A stretch of 36,525 nt of DNA from Candidatus Aenigmatarchaeota archaeon (GTDB lineage: Archaea; Aenigmatarchaeota; Aenigmatarchaeia; GW2011-AR5), in NCBI GenBank assembly GCA_016180925.1, contig JACPAH010000007.1, forward strand, positions 1 to 36,525, written 5' to 3'. Below, one piece after another: positions 17,944-27,076 of this stretch. Each line of letters starts with the position of its first letter. Positions within the stretch are counted from its first letter, which is position 1. The position numbers and the translations under genes are program-made. The notes under the pieces are model-generated. The model was given only the letters and a program-made list of their open reading frames with translations. It had not been told where the DNA came from and did no database searches.

Positions 17944-18582
17944 ATGGCCGAGATAAGGGAACTCTTCCTAGGGATATTCGTTGCCGTCTTAGTTATCAGC
18001 ATAATGATACTGATATTCACGCGCGGCAACGAGAGCGCCCTCACGCTGGGGGACAGGGTCGAGAAGGCGTTTGACAAGAACAAATTCATTGCGGACGTTT
18101 CCGGGGCATGCTATACCATAGACTCGTCCAGGCTTAACCTGACGGGCGTAATCCCGGAATACAGGGAATATCTGGCAGAAGGCGACTCCGTTTCCATCAT
18201 GCTAACGGCAGCGGTAGACGGCAAGGCCGGCTTCAGCCAGGAACTCAACAATCCGGATTTTGTTCTGGACAACAACGAGCTGCAGCTGTCAAGCATATCT
18301 ACGATAGGATGCGTGAGCGATGGCAAGCAGTGCGACTTCCAGCAGACTGAGATAAATTTCAACATAGACCGAAGCGAAGTCATTAATCTGCAAGACAGCG
18401 GAGGTAACGCTGTGCCCAAGTCCATCAAGGAAATTCTGGACTCACAGCAAAGCGTGCAAATCGGCGCATGGAAGGAAGTCGGACTGGATGCAGACCGCGT
18501 TTATCCGGTGACATTCGAAGATATGATAGAGCAGCGAACAAACTTTTATCTCGGGAGCTTCATATTGAATAAAAAGTGCTAA
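17944..18582 (+). CDS. N-terminally anchored pilin-like protein
   Basis: MAEIRELFLGIFVAVLVISIMILIFTRGN then polar domain. Confidence 0.7.
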   Translation: MAEIRELFLGIFVAVLVISIMILIFTRGNESALTLGDRVEKAFDKNKFIADVSGACYTIDSSRLNLTGVIPEYREYLAEGDSVSIMLTAAVDGKAGFSQELNNPDFVLDNNELQLSSISTIGCVSDGKQCDFQQTEINFNIDRSEVINLQDSGGNAVPKSIKEILDSQQSVQIGAWKEVGLDADRVYPVTFEDMIEQRTNFYLGSFILNKKC

Positions 18583-18584
18583 GC

Positions 18585-18728
18585 ATGGAAAGGAAAGCGA
18601 TAGGAATGGCAGTCGGGTTCGTAATACTTATGATACTGATAGCCGTCGCCTTGATGCTGACCAGCAAAAGCCAGGGCGGCTCCATGTCCAACCTGGAAAC
18701 CGCCCTTGGCATAGTGAGGGGTGTCTAG
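18585..18728 (+). CDS. 47-aa single-TM pilin-like microprotein
   Basis: Translated by eye: MERKAIGMAVGFVILMILIAVALMLTSKSQGGSMSNLETALGIVRGV*; absent from ORF track because of size. Confidence 0.7.
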   Translation: MERKAIGMAVGFVILMILIAVALMLTSKSQGGSMSNLETALGIVRGV

Positions 18729-18848
18729 ATGCGCCTGGAATACATTGCTGTCGGGTTCATACTGATGCTGGTAGTCGTCATGGTCGTGTTATCAATACTC
18801 TCAGGCGTGGCGCCGGGCGTTGAGTTCATATTCAGCAAGGTGAAATGA
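18729..18848 (+). CDS. 39-aa single-TM pilin-like microprotein
   Basis: MRLEYIAVGFILMLVVVMVVLSILSGVAPGVEFIFSKVK*; abuts both neighbours with no spacer. Confidence 0.7.
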   Translation: MRLEYIAVGFILMLVVVMVVLSILSGVAPGVEFIFSKVK

Positions 18849-20498
18849 ATGGAGGAAAACACGCAGGCAATATTCATTGTAATCAGCCTTCTGTTCGTCC
18901 TGATAGGGCTGGTATTAATCTCCACCTTGCTTGCGAATTCGGATCCGTACGCATATATTTCAACATCCAACGCCGAAAAACTCAGGACAGCAATGGAGCA
19001 GGCATGCAACGGCCAGAACCAGAAGATAAGCTTCTCGCTGCCCCAGAACGTGCCGGCCCTGACATCTATACTTTCATTCGCAACTTCATGGCTCCTTTAT
19101 GAGGGCGGCGACCCGCATTACACGCTTTATTACGAGATGTTCCCTGCCGGCGACGCCATAGGATGGGAGTCATACCAGAAATACAGCTCAAAAGCCCTGA
19201 CATACATAACGGAAGACGCGCGAAATAAAGACGGGCAGCCCATAACAAGCACCGATGAAGCCGATGAATACATGAGGAGCGTAAAAGAACAGCTCAATGA
19301 AAGAGGCGTAAATGCCGATATAGTTATACTAAGGAACGTCATACTAAGCGCCGATTTTCCGCATTACCAGAATTACAGATTTGAAAAAAGACAAAATACA
19401 GGCTCATCATCCGACGACTTCATATCAAGCTTCTTCGGTTTCGGCGAATGGAAGCGCGTGGATAATGCAGGAAATCCCAGGGAAGGCGACAATTTCTTTG
19501 AGTTCACCAACTACGATGCACTGCCGACCGAGGAAAAGACCGCGATAAAATACATGCCGTGCGGAGACCATTCGCTCTGCCTGAAGACGCGCGACGGCGT
19601 CTACAGGTATAAAATGCCGGACTGCGAGGCGCAGGACATAAAATACGTCGCGCTTGCGTATGATGACAGAAGCATAGGAGAAGGGTATATTACTACGGTG
19701 GGGGCCGAGGCCGTCGTCACGGGCGTCGCCGCAGCGAGCATAATATACGGCGTCCCGGCGGCGGTAACAGCCACCGCCTCAGCGACTTTCAGGGTAGCGT
19801 CTTTCATATCAAAAATACCTTATGTTAAAACCATTGGTTTGGTGGCCTCGACGTATGCCGCAGACAAACTTGCCCACTATTTCTTCACTGTATTCCTGTC
19901 CTACAGGGTCTCGGACTTCAGCATCACGAGCCCATGCGCCGCAGAAGACGTGGAAATAACCAAAATGAGATGCGGCGATATTCCGTCTGAATACTCGTGC
20001 AGCAGGATGGAAAAGATACCCATCATGAAATTCGATGACAGCACCGGGGGCCTGTCGAAGGTGTCGGACCACTACACCTGCGTGGAAAAGTTCAACAAAA
20101 ACTACGACGACGCAGCATCGAATCCGGATGTTTTCCCGCTGGAATCCGGGGAGATAAGCAATGAGCAGTGCCTCCTGGTCAAAGTCTCAAAGCTCCCGGA
20201 AGGATACTGCTGGACTCCGGACCCTTACAAGGAACTCTCCCTAAACTTTTTCACCCAAGGCCCAACCCAGCTGTTCGCAAGAAACCTTGGGCTGAATCCA
20301 GTAAGGGAATACACATCATACCTGTACAATAACATGCCCGGCCCGGTGGCCCTCCTTCTTCCGTGGAACGACGAGGGGTTCTTCATAGACAGGAACGGCG
20401 GCACCATATCGTGGGGATGGCCGCAGCACAACGGAGAAGGAATAATAGGCGACCTGGTGGAACTTCCTGGAGCGATTGTCAGCGGAATAACCAGCTGA
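18849..20498 (+). CDS. Large N-terminally anchored extracytoplasmic protein with an additional hydrophobic segment
   Basis: MEENTQAIFIVISLLFVLIGLVLISTLLAN...; 549 aa. Confidence 0.75.
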   Translation: MEENTQAIFIVISLLFVLIGLVLISTLLANSDPYAYISTSNAEKLRTAMEQACNGQNQKISFSLPQNVPALTSILSFATSWLLYEGGDPHYTLYYEMFPAGDAIGWESYQKYSSKALTYITEDARNKDGQPITSTDEADEYMRSVKEQLNERGVNADIVILRNVILSADFPHYQNYRFEKRQNTGSSSDDFISSFFGFGEWKRVDNAGNPREGDNFFEFTNYDALPTEEKTAIKYMPCGDHSLCLKTRDGVYRYKMPDCEAQDIKYVALAYDDRSIGEGYITTVGAEAVVTGVAAASIIYGVPAAVTATASATFRVASFISKIPYVKTIGLVASTYAADKLAHYFFTVFLSYRVSDFSITSPCAAEDVEITKMRCGDIPSEYSCSRMEKIPIMKFDDSTGGLSKVSDHYTCVEKFNKNYDDAASNPDVFPLESGEISNEQCLLVKVSKLPEGYCWTPDPYKELSLNFFTQGPTQLFARNLGLNPVREYTSYLYNNMPGPVALLLPWNDEGFFIDRNGGTISWGWPQHNGEGIIGDLVELPGAIVSGITS

Positions 20499-20573
20499 CG
20501 GGATAAAGAATTATTCAGCATCCAACAATTTTGCCAATCAAAGATTTAATCAAAAGGCTGCATATTTATCATA

Positions 20574-20959
20574 TGCACGGAGTCACGAGCATAAGGAACT
20601 TCATATCCATAACGATACTTTTGATAATGCTTGTAGGATTCGCATCTCCGCTGCAGGCGTCCGTCCAGGACGTCATAAATACTGATGCATCCCTTCAGGC
20701 AGAACTCATAGCTTCAAAAATCAACGTACTCAGGGCTGCGCCAGACGGGACCGGAACAAGAATATCGCTGCCTGATGCAAAATGTACGGTGAAATTTGAG
20801 AACACGTTCCTGACCATAACCTACCAGAAGGCCGTCTCCAGCCCCACCACTGTCACAAAGCATCTAATCCAGAACCCGACAGTCATCCAGAGCTTCGAGG
20901 AAGAATGCCCCAATTCGTTCTTTCTGAAAAAAAACAACGGAGTCATATCGGTGGATTGA
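20574..20959 (+). CDS. Small secreted or anchored protein (alternative upstream start 20531)
   Basis: MHGVTSIRNFISITILLIMLVGFASPLQA signal-like N-terminus. Confidence 0.6.
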
Positions 20960-21928
20960 ATGGCTGAAAACCTGGACCCCGTATGGATGATAATGTTCAT
21001 CGTCAGAATAGTTTTTGCCGTCGCCATAGTGTTTTTCATGTCAATCCTTATACTCTCACTGAGCATAAGCCTCGACGACGACCAGCTGAAGAGATTTTCC
21101 CATGAGTTATCTGAGAACATACTCAGTTCGGAACTGGCTGAAAGCAAGGGCATAATCTCTGAAGCAAAGCTTGACAGTTTCATCGCCAATTCGTCGAACC
21201 TGATTTCAAACGTTTACCCCGGCATGGGAGATGAAGCGGCATTCATGCTGGGCGACATCCAGTTCGGGCAATATCCCAACATAGAGCCCAATTTCGCAAG
21301 GCATTGCCTGATAGGATACAGCGCATCCATAAGAGAGCTGAACGGCGACAGGTTCTGGGATTTCGGCTACAGGCCTTCCGGACTCGAGGAATACGGCCTT
21401 GCCGACGAAAACTTCAAGTCATCCCAGGAAAGCTTCCCGATATCCGTAATGAAGAGAGATGGTTCACTGCAGCAGGCCGAAATGGAACTTCGCGTATTCA
21501 TAGACCCCATGACACGATACTCATGCCTTGCCGAGATGGCGAAAACAACGAAAGAGAAGCAGGAGCTGGGCATGCCGCTCTGCACCATTTCCAGGTGCAC
21601 TGTATCGATAAGAAACTTCTACGACAGGAATAATTACACATGCACGATCGAAAGCCCGCATCAGGGAAGCTCCGATGCCGAATATGTGGCATGCAGATAT
21701 CTCCCTGGCGTCAGCATAATACCTTCATCCCTCACTTACCTGAAAGACGAGAAAAAGAAGCTTGTTGCATATCCTGTAAAGGAAGGAGCCCCATATTCTG
21801 ACATCATGAGCGACCCTGATAATTCTATGCAGATTTCGCAGGACAACTGCGACTCGCTCAAGGCAGCCTGGATAGCGACAGATGCCGACAATGTAAAATC
21901 AGTTATATTCTGCATGGAGCCGAGATAA
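20960..21928 (+). CDS. N-terminally anchored extracytoplasmic protein, 322 aa
   Basis: IMFIVRIVFAVAIVFFMSILILSLSI then polar Cys-containing domain. Confidence 0.7.
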   Translation: MAENLDPVWMIMFIVRIVFAVAIVFFMSILILSLSISLDDDQLKRFSHELSENILSSELAESKGIISEAKLDSFIANSSNLISNVYPGMGDEAAFMLGDIQFGQYPNIEPNFARHCLIGYSASIRELNGDRFWDFGYRPSGLEEYGLADENFKSSQESFPISVMKRDGSLQQAEMELRVFIDPMTRYSCLAEMAKTTKEKQELGMPLCTISRCTVSIRNFYDRNNYTCTIESPHQGSSDAEYVACRYLPGVSIIPSSLTYLKDEKKKLVAYPVKEGAPYSDIMSDPDNSMQISQDNCDSLKAAWIATDADNVKSVIFCMEPR

Positions 21929-21929
21929 C

Positions 21930-22778
21930 ATGAAAGGACAATCATCATTACCGGAGGACATCGGATGGACGATATTCATAGTCATAGCCGTCATTTTCAT
22001 CGTCGTGATATCACTCATCATGGTCGGGAAGGCGAGGTTTGACAACTACGGAAGGGGGAGCAACCTCATATACTCCCTTTATTTCGTCAGCATCTCGACA
22101 GAGCCCTATCTTGTCGGTGAATCTCTGTCATTTTACGGCATACGGGACAGGCAGTTCTTCGAGCACGCCCTCGAAAGCGCTGTAACGGGCTCGCTGGAGA
22201 GCTCGTCATCAATGAACGTTCCGGCAGAGCTGAAACTGTTCATGGAAGCTTACGAGTTCCGGAGATATGCGGTCGAAATAAGAAGCGGCGGGAAATCTGT
22301 GCTGAACTTAGACAATATATTGACGAGATGCGGCACAGCCGGTGATGGGACATGTGTGAATAAGTACAGTAACGACATCACGGCATGTGGTATAGGAAGG
22401 GTGGAGATAGATGACGCCGGCGTATGCAGTTTTTACCAGACATGCTGCAGAGAAGAACCTTCATCAATACCAACCGATGCAACGAGATGCGGGCCGCAGG
22501 GAATAGGCATATGCTCGAAGGACCTTGCACCTCCTACACGAAGGTCGGACATTTTTATACCGGCGTGCGCCGACGGCCGTGATTACTATCCGGACACCGA
22601 AAGATGCAGCAGCGCATCGCTGAACGGGGAAGAAACGCCGGTGTGCTGCATCCCGATAACAACACAGAATATTGCGGCGGCGCAGACTGCAGCTTCTGCT
22701 GAAATACCGCTGTTCTTCAATGGAACCTCCAATTATGACAAGGACTCGGACAGTTCCATAGAGGTGACGATAGGATGA
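21930..22778 (+). CDS. Prepilin-like protein with tandem six-cysteine modules
   Basis: MKGQSSLPEDIGWTIFIVIAVIFIVVISLIM (KGQ-type class III prepilin leader); 12 Cys in two CC-terminated sets. Confidence 0.8.
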   Translation: MKGQSSLPEDIGWTIFIVIAVIFIVVISLIMVGKARFDNYGRGSNLIYSLYFVSISTEPYLVGESLSFYGIRDRQFFEHALESAVTGSLESSSSMNVPAELKLFMEAYEFRRYAVEIRSGGKSVLNLDNILTRCGTAGDGTCVNKYSNDITACGIGRVEIDDAGVCSFYQTCCREEPSSIPTDATRCGPQGIGICSKDLAPPTRRSDIFIPACADGRDYYPDTERCSSASLNGEETPVCCIPITTQNIAAAQTAASAEIPLFFNGTSNYDKDSDSSIEVTIG

Positions 22779-25045
22779 GTCGCAGGATGAAGGGGGCCGG
22801 CACAACAATAGAGTCCATCATGATAATGATAATTATACTGTTTTTCTTCGCAATACTTCTCGTTATCCTGTCAAAAACAACGACCAAGAATGTCCAGCTC
22901 AACACGGAAACTCTGGAATTGTCAAAACTCTCGAACACGTTCTACCTTCTCAACAGGTCTCTCTACACGACGTGGTACGTGTCGACGGTGCAGACTCTGT
23001 TCAAGGCAGGATTTGACGGGCTTGGCTGCGGGTTCGACAGCGCGGCGACGCGGCAGGGATACTGGTACGAAGAGAGGAACGGCAACGTGAAGGACGAAAG
23101 GAACATCCGATTCCCGGTAATGTTACCAGAAGCCGTGGAAACGGGCGAGCCGTTCTTCATAGAGACATACGATGTAAACGGCGCTTCCGAAACGAGGTAC
23201 GCAAGGATGACATGCAGGGTCGGGGACGGGACAGCCATATTTGAAACACCGCCCTCGGGATGCACAGCAATAGAGCCCGGAAAAGTGGAAAAGATTTTCG
23301 TGGAGACATCCGCAGGCAGTCCGGGCTCTCACATTGTTTCGTCATGCTCCATAAGCAAATACACGGACAGCGGGTGCACTGATATCGTGGTAAAGGGGGA
23401 GGACACAACCATCAACATGCCTTTTGAATCCGGCGAATATCTGAAGCAGAGTCCTGAAAGAAAATACACATCCGATTCATGGTCCGCATCCTGCGTCCCT
23501 AACGAGGCATTGATGTCGCACTTCCTGAACCTGACATTCTCGTCTTACAAGGACATAAGGAGGGCGGCCGACACAAACGGCGTAAGAATATACGTGGGAA
23601 CGGACGACCCGGAGAAAAATTCGGAGAACAACGACATAATATCCGAATTTTTCGTGGGACAGGACAACATCAGGAACCGCGTGAGCCATGAAGTGCATCT
23701 GGAATCGGTCTCCAGCAGCATAAACACAAATATAGTTCATGACGTCTCCATAGAGACAAACTTCTCCGGCATGGCCGACAATGCAAGGCAGGCCGTCGGC
23801 TACCTCATCACGCTTCGCGACAGGATGACCAGGAAAACGGATGGAACCGGACTGGTTGACATAGACGGAAACCTCGTTTACAGGGACGAAACATTCGACG
23901 CTGCGACTCTTTACCAGGAATCCGTGCCGGAAATTGACGGAAATGGCGCGCCTGTAATTGATGGAAGCGGGAATTTTGTCCTGGCACCGGGCGACAGCAA
24001 ATCAAGTTATATAAGCAGAATAAAGGGCGTCATGAATTCGCAGATGCCTTCGGCGCCCAATCTTGACGTGAGCGTGAAGGAAAATGCCATGTCATTCGAG
24101 GCGCTTCCCGGAGAAAGCGGCCTGGCTCTTCATTACAATGTTGACGCAAGCTTCTCGGAAAAATCCACGAAGTCCAAGAGGGAGATTAGAATAGGCCTCC
24201 AGAAGGACGCGAGCAAGACGTTCGGCTGGCAGTGGCCGACCGACAGCAGGAGGATAACAAGCTGCTTCGACGAGGCAAGAAAGGGGGAGCGCGGCAGCGG
24301 CGCCCACAAGGGGCTCGACATAGGAAGCGGCGAGCCCGACGATTCGTCGTATGAGGACGCAGTATATCCCAGCTTCCCGAAAGCATCCCTGCCAGTCCCC
24401 ATGAAGGTCTCGAGAACCAGCAATGTGTGTGCGGTAGGCGACAGCATATGCGGAGGCGGTTACGGGAATTTTGTCGAGCTTGAATACGACACAGGAGAGG
24501 GAAAGCTCTACTTCCTGTATGCGCATCTTGAAAGTACCGGCATGAACGCAGGCGACGAGTTCGATTACGACCCGGCTAGCAGCCCTGATACGATTGTCGG
24601 CATGATGGGAAATACAGGAAGGTCTTCAGGAAAGCACCTGCATTTTGAGGTGCGGGACGAGGGCGGAAACAAGCTGAACCCGTGCAACTTCATAGACTGC
24701 AGCGAAACGACGCTCCGCACATGCGGCTTCAGCGGCACGGACGAGCCGGTGGTCGTGGAGGAAGAAACCGACAGCGGCTATTATTTCTACGATGACGACG
24801 CCAACAGGTTCTACAAGCTGCCGATGCAGCTCCGGATAGGCGCGGAGGGCTACCTCCCGGCAATCGACTGCACATTATACCAGGGCTCCCATGTATTCCT
24901 GTGGGAAGGGCAGGATATCATGGCATGCTCGGGAGGAAAGCTATATACGTGCGGCGCGGCAACTAATATCCAAGGCCTGCTAGACAGACAGAAAATAGGC
25001 CCGGGCCAGAACATTCCGGAAATGATAATATCCTGCGGTGCGTAG
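22775..25045 (+). CDS. Pilin-like anchored protein with C-terminal M23 (LytM/lysostaphin-type) peptidase domain
   Basis: MSRRMKGAGTTIESIMIMIIILFFFAILLVIL; AHKGLDIG (HxxxD), YAHL, GKHLHFEVRD (HxH). Confidence 0.9.
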   Translation: MSRRMKGAGTTIESIMIMIIILFFFAILLVILSKTTTKNVQLNTETLELSKLSNTFYLLNRSLYTTWYVSTVQTLFKAGFDGLGCGFDSAATRQGYWYEERNGNVKDERNIRFPVMLPEAVETGEPFFIETYDVNGASETRYARMTCRVGDGTAIFETPPSGCTAIEPGKVEKIFVETSAGSPGSHIVSSCSISKYTDSGCTDIVVKGEDTTINMPFESGEYLKQSPERKYTSDSWSASCVPNEALMSHFLNLTFSSYKDIRRAADTNGVRIYVGTDDPEKNSENNDIISEFFVGQDNIRNRVSHEVHLESVSSSINTNIVHDVSIETNFSGMADNARQAVGYLITLRDRMTRKTDGTGLVDIDGNLVYRDETFDAATLYQESVPEIDGNGAPVIDGSGNFVLAPGDSKSSYISRIKGVMNSQMPSAPNLDVSVKENAMSFEALPGESGLALHYNVDASFSEKSTKSKREIRIGLQKDASKTFGWQWPTDSRRITSCFDEARKGERGSGAHKGLDIGSGEPDDSSYEDAVYPSFPKASLPVPMKVSRTSNVCAVGDSICGGGYGNFVELEYDTGEGKLYFLYAHLESTGMNAGDEFDYDPASSPDTIVGMMGNTGRSSGKHLHFEVRDEGGNKLNPCNFIDCSETTLRTCGFSGTDEPVVVEEETDSGYYFYDDDANRFYKLPMQLRIGAEGYLPAIDCTLYQGSHVFLWEGQDIMACSGGKLYTCGAATNIQGLLDRQKIGPGQNIPEMIISCGA

Positions 25046-25046
25046 A

Positions 25047-25361
25047 ATGAAAGGAGTTTCACTTGCGATAGAAACGGTGGTGTTCATCATACTTGCAGTG
25101 CTCGTCCTGACAATACTCCTGTTCTTCTTCACCAGCCAGTCCGGGCCGGCGCAGCAGGAGATAAGCCTGCAGAGGCAGCGCGCCGAGATATGCGGACGGA
25201 TTGCAACTGCCGACCCGAAGTGCGAGAACTTTAACGGCATCACAAGCAGTGATTTGAACGACCTAACAGATAAAGTATGTGTGGGCATTAAGCTGTGCAC
25301 AGCCGGCGAAGATGATGCGGCTTGCGTCAAGAAATGCTGCACGATATTCTGCCCCAGGTGA
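25047..25361 (+). CDS. Cys-rich prepilin-like small protein
   Basis: MKGVSLAIETVVFIILAVLVLTILLFFFTSQ; eight Cys in the C-terminal part. Confidence 0.75.
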   Translation: MKGVSLAIETVVFIILAVLVLTILLFFFTSQSGPAQQEISLQRQRAEICGRIATADPKCENFNGITSSDLNDLTDKVCVGIKLCTAGEDDAACVKKCCTIFCPR

Positions 25362-25365
25362 TTTC

Positions 25366-25722
25366 ATGGACATTTTCCTTTCGAAAGACGAGAAGATGGA
25401 AAAGCTGGAGAAAAAGCTCAATTCCCTGGAGAAGAGCACCGAAAGGAGGCTTGACAGGAGCGACGAGAGCTTCAGGTTCTTCAAAACCGTCATCATGCAG
25501 ATGCAGAAAGACAATGCAAAGCTGAAGAAAGACAGGGACTATCTTTTCACTTCGTACAGCAGGCTGCTTGACAGGCTTTACGACTCGGCTCTGTCGGACG
25601 AGCTGCGGAACCTGATAGAGCCCATGAGGAAAGGCCTGAAGGAGAACTTCAATTTCATACAGCAGGTCGCAAAGGAAGGCCTGGTGGAAAAGAAAAGGAA
25701 GCGAGCTACTTCCCCCTCTTGA
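25366..25722 (+). CDS. Cytoplasmic coiled-coil protein
   Basis: MDIFLSKDEKMEKLEKKLNSLEKSTERRLDRSDE; heptad-rich. Confidence 0.65.
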   Translation: MDIFLSKDEKMEKLEKKLNSLEKSTERRLDRSDESFRFFKTVIMQMQKDNAKLKKDRDYLFTSYSRLLDRLYDSALSDELRNLIEPMRKGLKENFNFIQQVAKEGLVEKKRKRATSPS

Positions 25723-27076
25723 AGTCGTACAGAAATTCATCCTTCTTCTTTTTGGGCGGCTTCTGCTGTTTTGGCTGCGTCCATCCCTTTTCCGGATGGT
25801 ATCCGGCCGCGGAGCCCTGGGGCCAGAACAGGTATGCGAGAACCCCGACGATGCCGACGCCAGCGACGCCGGCAATAATGTAGACAGGGTCGACATTAAT
25901 GCCCAGGCCGCACGTGCCAGGCGCCGTGTTCAGTATCTTCTGGTTGAGCTCGTCAAGGCCTTTCGTGACCTCCTCGATAAGGGTGTTTGCCCTGACGTAG
26001 TCCTTGGCATCCAGGTACTCCTGGATTTTCTTCATCTTTTCCCTTATCTCGTCCCGGTTGCTTTCAAGGATCTTTACGTCTGTGCACGTCTCCCCAAGGC
26101 CCTCCACCTTTTTCTCAAGTTCGGAAAGCCTGGAAGACGCGTTGTTGTAATTGGGAATGATTTCTCTCTGCACCGTCTCCTCGGTCGGGATGACAAATAC
26201 CTTGAAGCCCGCCGAGGTTGACACGGAAGAGTTGCCCGTAGCAACGTTCGCCGTCACGTCATAAACCTTGGCTGTCGCATCCGAGGGGATTATAAATTCC
26301 ATCCCGAAGGTCGCATTGGCATTTATCGTTATGTTGACCCTGTCCGGCCCTATGCTCACCCACGACGCTTCAATTCCGGAGACGCTCACGGAGACATTGA
26401 AGAGTGTCCTGTTCCCTGTATTCTTTATTATAATGGTTTTCAGCGCCTTTGTCCCCTGGGTTATGTTGAAGTCCGAAGGCGACGACAGGACGCTTATTTT
26501 CTGGTTGAAGTCGCCGGCGCTTGAGGACGAGCCGCCGCTGGACGACGAGCTTGACGAGGATGTCGAAGAGGAACACGCGCCGGCAGAGCATGTATTGTTG
26601 CTGGAGCATGAAGTGGACGAGCCCCACGTACCGGAAGAGCATGTGCGATAGCTCGTTGAAGTGTCACATTCTGAGGAGCCTGTCGCAGTCGCCGTGCCGT
26701 TGTGGTAGCATGAGGTGATGGAAGTGAGGTTGCACCATCCGGCCCTGCCGCCCCCGCCCGTGCCATCCCAGTCAGTGAAGCACGCATAGCCGAAGCACTC
26801 GTATCCTGCGTTGCAGTAATCCACCGTATAGGCATAGATTCCGGTGACGATTGACACGTTGGATGTGCCCAGATTAAGCTGGCCGCCCGTTTCCGCAAGC
26901 GACGCGGCGGAAACCGCTGTCACTATTAGAGCCAGGCTGAAGAGAAGCTTCGCTTCTCTGCGTAGACATTCAATAATGTCTCCGAGATGCCAAAAACTCA
27001 GCGTTTTTGTGCATTTGAGATTCTGAAAAGTCCTGCTTTTCAAGAACATTCCATAATTCATCAGTATCACTATCAT
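25706..27076 (-). CDS. Surface protein: signal peptide, Ser-rich linker, Ig-like/NEW3-type domain, C-terminal TM
   Basis: KLLFSLALIVTAVSA; SSSTSSSSSSSSGGSSSS; FNITQGTKALKTIIIKNTGNRTLFNVSVSVSG; IIAGVAGVGIVGVLAYLFWP. Confidence 0.75.
   Translation of the reverse strand: MIVILMNYGMFLKSRTFQNLKCTKTLSFWHLGDIIECLRREAKLLFSLALIVTAVSAASLAETGGQLNLGTSNVSIVTGIYAYTVDYCNAGYECFGYACFTDWDGTGGGGRAGWCNLTSITSCYHNGTATATGSSECDTSTSYRTCSSGTWGSSTSCSSNNTCSAGACSSSTSSSSSSSSGGSSSSAGDFNQKISVLSSPSDFNITQGTKALKTIIIKNTGNRTLFNVSVSVSGIEASWVSIGPDRVNITINANATFGMEFIIPSDATAKVYDVTANVATGNSSVSTSAGFKVFVIPTEETVQREIIPNYNNASSRLSELEKKVEGLGETCTDVKILESNRDEIREKMKKIQEYLDAKDYVRANTLIEEVTKGLDELNQKILNTAPGTCGLGINVDPVYIIAGVAGVGIVGVLAYLFWPQGSAAGYHPEKGWTQPKQQKPPKKKKDEFLYDFKRGK
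26941..27044. repeat. Palindromic hairpin element, locus R5, inside the 5' coding region of the surface-protein ORF
   Basis: AGAGAAGC-TTC-GCTTCTCT (26941-26959), AGACATT-CAAT-AATGTCT (26964-26981), CAAAAAC-TCAGC-GTTTTTG (26991-27009), TGAAAAG-TCCTG-CTTTTCA (27024-27042); linkers GAGATGCC, GTGCAT. Confidence 0.85.

Noticed and set aside
26500-26660. Low-complexity repeat tract
   Set aside because: Encodes the Ser-rich stalk of the surface protein; ordinary low-complexity coding sequence.
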